Assembly (NCBI GenBank): GCA_021641325.1
Contig: JAJXPD010000128.1
Span: forward strand, 1 to 6,386
Direction: 5' to 3'
Source of the DNA: Opitutales bacterium
GTDB lineage: Bacteria > Verrucomicrobiota > Verrucomicrobiia > Opitutales > Intestinicryptomonadaceae
Length of the DNA stretch: 6,386 bases
A program made the translations under genes and the position numbers. How positions within the stretch are numbered: the first letter of the stretch is position 1; every line of letters begins with the position of its first letter. Below the pieces are notes generated by a model. That model worked only from the letters and a program-made list of their open reading frames with translations. It made no database searches and was not told where the DNA came from. This document shows, piece by piece, positions 1 to 3,480 of this stretch.

Positions 1-69
1 AAAAATTTAGAAAATTTACTTGACGAGGATTTTTCTCGAAGCAATATGGTGGTTTTAATAATTTACTAA
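1..69 (+). CDS. Possible 3' end of an upstream gene (partial)
   Basis: Frame 1 is open from the window edge to a TAA at 67-69 and is the only + frame open over this stretch. It would encode a 22-residue C-terminus (KNLENLLDEDF, then a hydrophobic end MVVLIIY). The stop lies two bases before the first possible ATG of HPr, which is the spacing of co-transcribed genes. Against it, the codons are AT-rich (three TTA, one ATA), unlike the GC-rich codons of every other gene here, and a frame this short can be open by chance. A TTGACG hexamer at 20-25 suggests the stretch could instead be a promoter region. I do not recognise the family. Confidence 0.3.
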   Translation, partial: KNLENLLDEDFSRSNMVVLIIY

Positions 70-71
70 TC

Positions 72-353
72 ATGCCGGAAACAGAAATGTCCAGAGTCCT
101 TACCGTACAGAACAAGATGGGAATACACGCCCGTCCCGCCGCCATGATTGTGCGCATTTCCAATAAGTATGCGAATTGCGAAGTTTGGGTTGAAAAAGAC
201 GGCGAACAGGTCAACGGCAAAAGTATCATGAGCCTGATGATGCTCGCCGCGGGCAAAGGCTCGGAAGTCAAGTTCATCGCAAGCGGAGACGATGCCGACT
301 CTATGCTCGACGAAATCGAGGCTCTTTTCAACCGCAAGTTCGACGAAGAATAA
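72..353 (+). CDS. ptsH: HPr family phosphocarrier protein
   Basis: HPr is the small cytoplasmic phosphocarrier of the phosphotransferase system. It takes phosphate from enzyme I on a histidine and passes it to EIIA domains. The product is 93 residues, against 85-90 usual for the family. The active-site motif GIHARPAA spans residues 17-24, with the phosphorylated His at 19. The second signature, NGKSIMSLMMLAAGKG, spans residues 48-63, with Ser51 matching the regulatory Ser-46 of Gram-positive HPr. An intact GKSIM motif suggests control by an HPr kinase/phosphatase, which is not in the window. The start is uncertain. ATG at 72 gives 93 residues; ATG at 87 gives 88 residues, puts the regulatory serine exactly at 46 (active His at 14), and has a GGAA at 77-80 six bases upstream. 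No enzyme I or transporter gene is nearby, so the role could be regulatory rather than in sugar uptake. A strong terminator follows. Confidence 0.93.
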   Translation: MPETEMSRVLTVQNKMGIHARPAAMIVRISNKYANCEVWVEKDGEQVNGKSIMSLMMLAAGKGSEVKFIASGDDADSMLDEIEALFNRKFDEE

Positions 354-387
354 TTTTTTCGGGGAACGGATATTTTTTGCGACACTG

Positions 388-414
388 CCCGCGTATTTCA
401 CGCGGGTTTTTTTT
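388..414 (+). terminator. Rho-independent terminator of the HPr gene
   Basis: A perfect 7-bp stem (CCCGCGT 388-394, ACGCGGG 400-406) with a five-base loop ATTTC is followed at once by eight T (407-414). It begins 34 bases after the HPr stop. There is no T-run on the other strand, so it serves only + strand transcripts. Confidence 0.9.
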
Positions 415-441
415 GCGCTCCGACGCTTTGCCTGCAAAGAC

Positions 442-467
442 AAAAAGCGCGGAGTGCCGCCCCGCGC
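442..467 (-). terminator. Rho-independent terminator of the isomerase-like lipoprotein gene
   Basis: Read on the - strand, GCGCGGGG (467-460) pairs with CTCCGCGC (454-447) around the loop CGGCA, followed by five U (446-442). The eighth-base-pair stem includes one G-U pair that can form only in the - strand RNA; the + strand would have an A-C mismatch there. It lies 24 bases past the stop at 491. With the + strand terminator at 388-414 it insulates this convergent pair of genes. Confidence 0.82.
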
Positions 468-490
468 GTCTGCAAATTCCGCGTCGCCGT

Positions 491-1315
491 TTAGTTGTTT
501 TCGAGCCATTCGGCATTGAACCTGACTATTTCGAAAGCGTTTTTCTGGTCGTCTCCCTGTTCGATTACGAAGTCTCCGTCGAAACCCTGACGGTCAAGCT
601 CGGCGAGAATGCCCTTCATGTCGAGCGCGCCCGTTCCGTAGTTTACGCCTGGGCTGTTGATGTCGCCGAAAGTTTTTTGGTCTTTGAGGTGGAGGGCGAA
701 AATCTTGCCGTCGGCGGTTTTCAGCGCGGCAATCGGGTCTATGCCGGAGCGCGACCACGCGCCTGTTTCGGCGCAGAAGCCGATATTTTTGTATTTGTCC
801 ACAATTTTGCGCACGGTTTCGGGGTTCCAGTACGGCGTGTTCGAGCCGCGCTGGTGGCAGTGGATTGCCATTTTAGCCCCGTATTTTCGGCAGTATTTTT
901 CCCAGAGGTCGAGCATGTCTTCGCGCGATTCTCCGACGAAAAGCCTTACCCCGAATTCCCTGCCGAACTCCATGAGCTTTGCGAGCTGTTCCTCGTTTTT
1001 CGGCGGAATGTAGTAAATTGTGGTGATTGCCATGCCGTTGTCGGCGAGCAGTTTTTTTACGAACTCGCGCTGTTCGGGCGTGGAGTCGGGATTGAAAAGC
1101 GCGTTCCCGAATTTTTTCGAGATTTTCTGAATCGGCGTGCTTTCGATTCGCGTTATGCCGAGCTTCGCCAGCCCGACTATTGATTCTTCAAGCGTGTAGC
1201 CGTGCGTAGTGTACATTTGAACCGAGATTTTGCGCGGAGCGCGTTGCTGCTGCACGCACGCCGCCGCAAGCAAAGCCGCCATCGCTCCCAAGAGCATATA
1301 TTTTAGAGTTTTCAT
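491..1315 (-). CDS. Lipoprotein of the sugar phosphate isomerase/epimerase (xylose isomerase-like TIM barrel) family
   Basis: The 274-residue product starts with a lipoprotein-type signal: basic MKTLK, a hydrophobic stretch 6-19, then LAAAC with the lipidated Cys at 20. The mature protein is therefore expected to be membrane-anchored and outside the cytoplasm. The rest matches the AP-endonuclease-2/xylose-isomerase-like barrel (COG1082, which includes IolE and many epimerases). Likely metal and catalytic residues sit at strand ends: Glu58 (RIEST), His152 and His154 (AIHCHQRG), Glu183 (CAETG), His209 (LHLKD) and Glu252 (VIEQGD). The GTGALDMKGILAELDRQGFDGDFVIE pattern near the C-terminus (residues 227-252) is typical. 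The substrate cannot be read from the sequence; a sugar or keto-sugar is the natural guess. There is no good ribosome binding site before the ATG. The gene lies downstream of rpsA on the same strand, but a strong terminator separates them, so it is probably its own unit. Confidence 0.9.
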   Translation of the reverse strand: MKTLKYMLLGAMAALLAAACVQQQRAPRKISVQMYTTHGYTLEESIVGLAKLGITRIESTPIQKISKKFGNALFNPDSTPEQREFVKKLLADNGMAITTIYYIPPKNEEQLAKLMEFGREFGVRLFVGESREDMLDLWEKYCRKYGAKMAIHCHQRGSNTPYWNPETVRKIVDKYKNIGFCAETGAWSRSGIDPIAALKTADGKIFALHLKDQKTFGDINSPGVNYGTGALDMKGILAELDRQGFDGDFVIEQGDDQKNAFEIVRFNAEWLENN

Positions 1316-1326
1316 ATGCCGAAACG

Positions 1327-1353
1327 ATTATTTTTTCCGCCGTGGGCGGTCAA
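1327..1353 (-). promoter_or_regulatory. Candidate promoter of the isomerase-like lipoprotein gene
   Basis: On the - strand, TTGACC (1353-1348) is followed after 15 bases by AATAAT (1332-1327). The hexamers match the sigma-70 consensus at five of six positions each, but the spacer is two bases short of ideal. A transcript would start near 1320, leaving a leader of only about five bases before the ATG at 1315. That fits the lack of a Shine-Dalgarno sequence. This is consensus matching only. Confidence 0.3.
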
Positions 1354-1471
1354 CAAGAATCGCATTCCGAAAATGGAAAAACCGTTTATTTACAAGTTTC
1401 CGCCGCCTGCGTGCAATGCCGCGCACGTGCGATGCCGATTTCTGCGGGCGTAATTTCCCGCGTTCGGGCAC

Positions 1472-1499
1472 AAAAAAACCGCGCCCGATTGGGGCGCGG
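1472..1499 (-). terminator. Rho-independent terminator of rpsA
   Basis: A perfect 8-bp GC-rich stem (CCGCGCCC 1479-1486 with GGGCGCGG 1492-1499, five-base loop) is followed on the - strand by seven U (complement of 1478-1472). It begins 21 bases past the rpsA stop codon. A run TTTT at 1501-1504 on the other side could give weak termination of + strand transcripts, but no + strand gene ends here. Confidence 0.9.
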
Positions 1500-1520
1500 C
1501 TTTTGCAAAAAAGAATTGCG

Positions 1521-3182
1521 TTATTCTTTTGTGGCTTCGTCCAAGAGGTCGCCGAGAGAGGTGAGGTCTTGGTCTTTGCGGATTTTTTCGAAAGCCGCAA
1601 CTTCTTCCGCGAGCTTGTCGGCGTCGTACTGGGCGGCCTTGATGGACAGCCCGATGCGGCGTTCGTCGCGGTCGATTTTCACGACGCGGGCGGTAACTTC
1701 GTCGCCCACTTTGAGGTGGTCCTTAATCTTGTCGACGTGTTCTTCGCTGATTTGGCTGATGTGAACCAGACCGTCGATGTCGTTTTGGAGTTCGACAAAC
1801 GCGCCGTAGTTTGTGATTTTGCTGACCTTGCCCTTAACCAAGTCGCCGATTTTGAAGAGCGAATCGATTTCTTCCCACGGGTCGACGGAGAGCTGCTTGA
1901 TGCCGAGCGAAATGCGCTGGTTTTCGGGATCGACGAGGAGCACGATGGCGTCGACTTCGTCGCCCTTTTTGAGCATTTCCGAGGGGTGGTTGATTTTGCG
2001 CGTCCAGCTCATGTCGGAGACGTGAACCATGCCGTCGATGCCTTCTTCGAGTTCGACGAACGCGCCGTAGGTTGTGAGGTTGCGAACCTTGCCGCGGACA
2101 TGCGCGCCCACGGGGTAGTTGTGGACGGCCATTTCCCAGGGATTTTCTTCGAGCTGGCGCAGACCGAGCGAAATCTTCTGTTCGTCCTTTGCGATGCTGA
2201 GGACAACCGCTTCGACTTCGTCGCCGACTTTAAGCACTTCGGAGGGTTTCGTGATGCGCTTTGTCCACGAGAATTCCGTGATGTGAACCAAGCCTTCCAC
2301 GCCTTCTTCGAGCTCGATAAACGCGCCGTAGTTGACGAGGTTTACAACCTTGCCGCGGACGTGCGCGCCAACGGGGTACTTGCGTTCGATGTTTTCCCAC
2401 GGGTTCGAAGTGGTCTGTTTGAGGCCGAGGGATACGCGTTCGCGTTCCTGGTCTACTTCGATAATCATGACCGAAACTTCTTCGCCGACTTTCACCATTT
2501 CCGAGGGGTGCGAGATTCTGCCCCAGCTCATGTCGGTGATGTGGAGGAGTCCGTCGAGACCGTCGAGGTCGATGAACGCTCCGTAGTCCGTAATGTTCTT
2601 TACGACGCCTCTGCGAATGTCGCCGGGCTTGACTTCGGAAAGGAGCTTGCGGCGTTTTTCGGCGCGCTGTTCTTCGATGAGTTCGCGGCGCGAAACGACG
2701 ATGTTCTTGCGTTCGGCGTTGATTTTAACGACTTTGAAGTCGTAGGTCTGTCCGACGTACTGGTCCAAATTCTTCGGGGGCTGGACGTCGATTTGCGAAG
2801 CGGGCAGGAACGAGTCTACACCGATGCTGACGATGAGACCGCCCTTGACTTTCGCCTTGACGCGCCCGGGGAGGATTGCGCCTTCCTGACAGTTGGCGAG
2901 GATTTCCTCCCAGTTCTTCTTCTGCTGGGCTTTGTCGTAGGAGATTACGGGATTGCCTTCGCGGTCTTCGAGTTTTTCCAACAAAACTTCGATTTCCTGA
3001 CCGACCTGAACGTCGTTGATGTCGATAAATTCGCTTACCGATACGACGCCTTCGCTTTTGCCGCCGATGTCGACTACGACTTCGTTCTGGCGGATTTCGA
3101 TGATTTTGCCCTTGATGATAGAGCCTTGTTTGAGTTCGGCAAAACTGCTGTTGGCCAGCAATTCTTCCATTACGTTGTTCAT
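1521..3182 (-). CDS. rpsA: 30S ribosomal protein S1
   Basis: S1 binds the 5' regions of mRNAs on the small ribosomal subunit and helps unfold them for initiation. The product has 553 residues (E. coli S1 has 557) and six S1 (OB-fold) repeats at roughly 19-86, 100-167, 185-255, 270-342, 357-429 and 444-515, then an acidic/basic tail. Repeats 3 to 6 carry the canonical pattern (YGAF..L, GL.H..., P.E..K.GDEV, SLG.KQ) and are the RNA-binding type. Repeats 1 and 2 are diverged, as expected for the ribosome-docking half. The start at 3182 is supported by AAGGA five bases upstream; a second Met at residue 5 is a minor alternative. The upstream region has several inverted repeats that could support autogenous control. 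Transcription ends at the hairpin at 1472-1499. Long open frames on the opposite strand are codon-bias shadows. Confidence 0.98.
   Translation of the reverse strand: MNNVMEELLANSSFAELKQGSIIKGKIIEIRQNEVVVDIGGKSEGVVSVSEFIDINDVQVGQEIEVLLEKLEDREGNPVISYDKAQQKKNWEEILANCQEGAILPGRVKAKVKGGLIVSIGVDSFLPASQIDVQPPKNLDQYVGQTYDFKVVKINAERKNIVVSRRELIEEQRAEKRRKLLSEVKPGDIRRGVVKNITDYGAFIDLDGLDGLLHITDMSWGRISHPSEMVKVGEEVSVMIIEVDQERERVSLGLKQTTSNPWENIERKYPVGAHVRGKVVNLVNYGAFIELEEGVEGLVHITEFSWTKRITKPSEVLKVGDEVEAVVLSIAKDEQKISLGLRQLEENPWEMAVHNYPVGAHVRGKVRNLTTYGAFVELEEGIDGMVHVSDMSWTRKINHPSEMLKKGDEVDAIVLLVDPENQRISLGIKQLSVDPWEEIDSLFKIGDLVKGKVSKITNYGAFVELQNDIDGLVHISQISEEHVDKIKDHLKVGDEVTARVVKIDRDERRIGLSIKAAQYDADKLAEEVAAFEKIRKDQDLTSLGDLLDEATKE
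2040..2378 (-). repeat. Near-identical DNA repeat within rpsA (S1 domains 4 and 5)
   Basis: A 78-base segment at 2040-2117 recurs at 2301-2378. By hand count 66 of 78 positions are identical (about 85%), and the copies are exactly 261 bases (87 codons) apart. The copies encode the equivalent part of domains 5 and 4 (PVGAHVRGKV, then YGAF.ELEEG). The offset equals one domain, so this is an internal duplication of S1 domains kept similar by selection or by gene conversion. Confidence 0.65.
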
Positions 3183-3187
3183 TGTTT

Positions 3188-3192
3188 TCCTT
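3188..3192 (-). promoter_or_regulatory. Shine-Dalgarno site of rpsA
   Basis: The - strand reads AAGGA, then AAACA, then ATG, giving a good ribosome binding site at five-base spacing. It is the clearest Shine-Dalgarno sequence in the window and fixes the rpsA start at 3182. The same AAGGAAA motif occurs again 13 bases further upstream inside a hairpin. Confidence 0.7.
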
Positions 3193-3196
3193 GGGT

Positions 3197-3214
3197 CGTT
3201 TCCTTGCGGAAACG
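3197..3214 (-). promoter_or_regulatory. GNRA-capped hairpin in the rpsA leader
   Basis: On the - strand, CGUUUCC and GGAAACG form a perfect 7-bp stem closed by the loop GCAA, a GNRA tetraloop. It ends four bases before the Shine-Dalgarno site. The 3' arm plus loop contains a second AAGGAAA, identical to the real binding site. The UUUCC of the 5' arm could instead pair with GGAAA of the true site and mask it. This suggests a translational control element; no U-run follows, so it is not a terminator. Confidence 0.55.
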
Positions 3215-3244
3215 GGTTGATTGTTATTGATTTAGTCGTCGACA

Positions 3245-3259
3245 GCGCGACCGTCGCGC
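3245..3259 (-). promoter_or_regulatory. Small GC-rich inverted repeat in the rpsA leader
   Basis: GCGCGAC (3245-3251) and GTCGCGC (3253-3259) are perfect complements one base apart. As RNA this gives a 5-bp GCGCG/CGCGC stem with a five-base loop. Between it and the hairpin at 3197-3214 lies an A-rich, G-poor stretch (about 3215-3236) that looks unpaired and suits S1 binding. Chance occurrence is possible in GC-rich DNA. Confidence 0.35.
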
Positions 3260-3269
3260 CGCTCCAATC

Positions 3270-3296
3270 TAAAATAAAGTATCCGACTTTATCTTA
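3270..3296 (-). promoter_or_regulatory. AT-rich inverted repeat upstream of rpsA (operator or leader hairpin)
   Basis: ATAAAGT (3274-3280) and ACTTTAT (3286-3292) are a perfect 7-bp inverted repeat with spacer ATCCG. On the - strand the symmetry grows to 11 bp when one G-U pair is allowed. It could be a transcription factor site near the rpsA promoter or the first hairpin of the leader. I could not place a convincing -35/-10 pair for rpsA; the best is a poor TTGCGC, 16-base spacer, TAAAGT that overlaps this repeat. Confidence 0.45.
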
Positions 3297-3445
3297 TTGC
3301 CCCTCCCGCGCAAGTTTTTTTTGCAACTTTATTAGCCCCGCGTCCGCCGCATTCATCGACGGGCGGGCGGTTTCGAAAATGGGCGGAAAAGTCAAAATAG
3401 TGCAGCAAAATGCGGCTTCGGCGTCGGCGCGGCGGGTGTTTGCCC

Positions 3446-3474
3446 TTGACGCGTTCCGCCACGATTTCAATCAT
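3446..3474 (+). promoter_or_regulatory. Candidate promoter of the GH42-like gene
   Basis: TTGACG (3446-3451) and AATCAT (3469-3474) are separated by 17 bases, with five and four of six consensus matches. The predicted start of transcription falls at about 3480-3482, on the ATG at 3481. The bases before that ATG (TCATTGCCCC) contain no Shine-Dalgarno sequence, so a leaderless mRNA would be consistent. Confidence 0.35.
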
Positions 3475-3480
3475 TGCCCC

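Noticed and set aside
377..1183. A 268-codon open frame on the + strand across the isomerase gene
   Set aside because: It runs through two terminators and antisense to a well-supported lipoprotein gene; its product shows no domain.
1422..1431. Perfect 10-bp palindrome CGCACGTGCG between rpsA and the isomerase gene
   Set aside because: It lies upstream of the isomerase gene and could be a binding site, but a 10-bp GC-rich palindrome is expected by chance at this base composition and nothing else supports it.
1230..3230. A 666-codon open frame on the + strand across rpsA
   Set aside because: It lies antisense to a textbook S1 protein and its product is a low-complexity series rich in Phe, Val, Asp and Ala. 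It repeats with the S1 domains and is explained by codon bias of rpsA.
3312..3329. AAGTT/AACTT around a run of eight T, considered as a terminator
   Set aside because: The stem is only 5 bp, the T-run lies within the stem and loop rather than after it, and no gene ends nearby.
3016..3480. N-terminal extension of the hydrolase frame up to an ATG at 3016
   Set aside because: The added 155 residues lie antisense to rpsA and across its leader, and would bury a clear signal peptide that begins at 3481.
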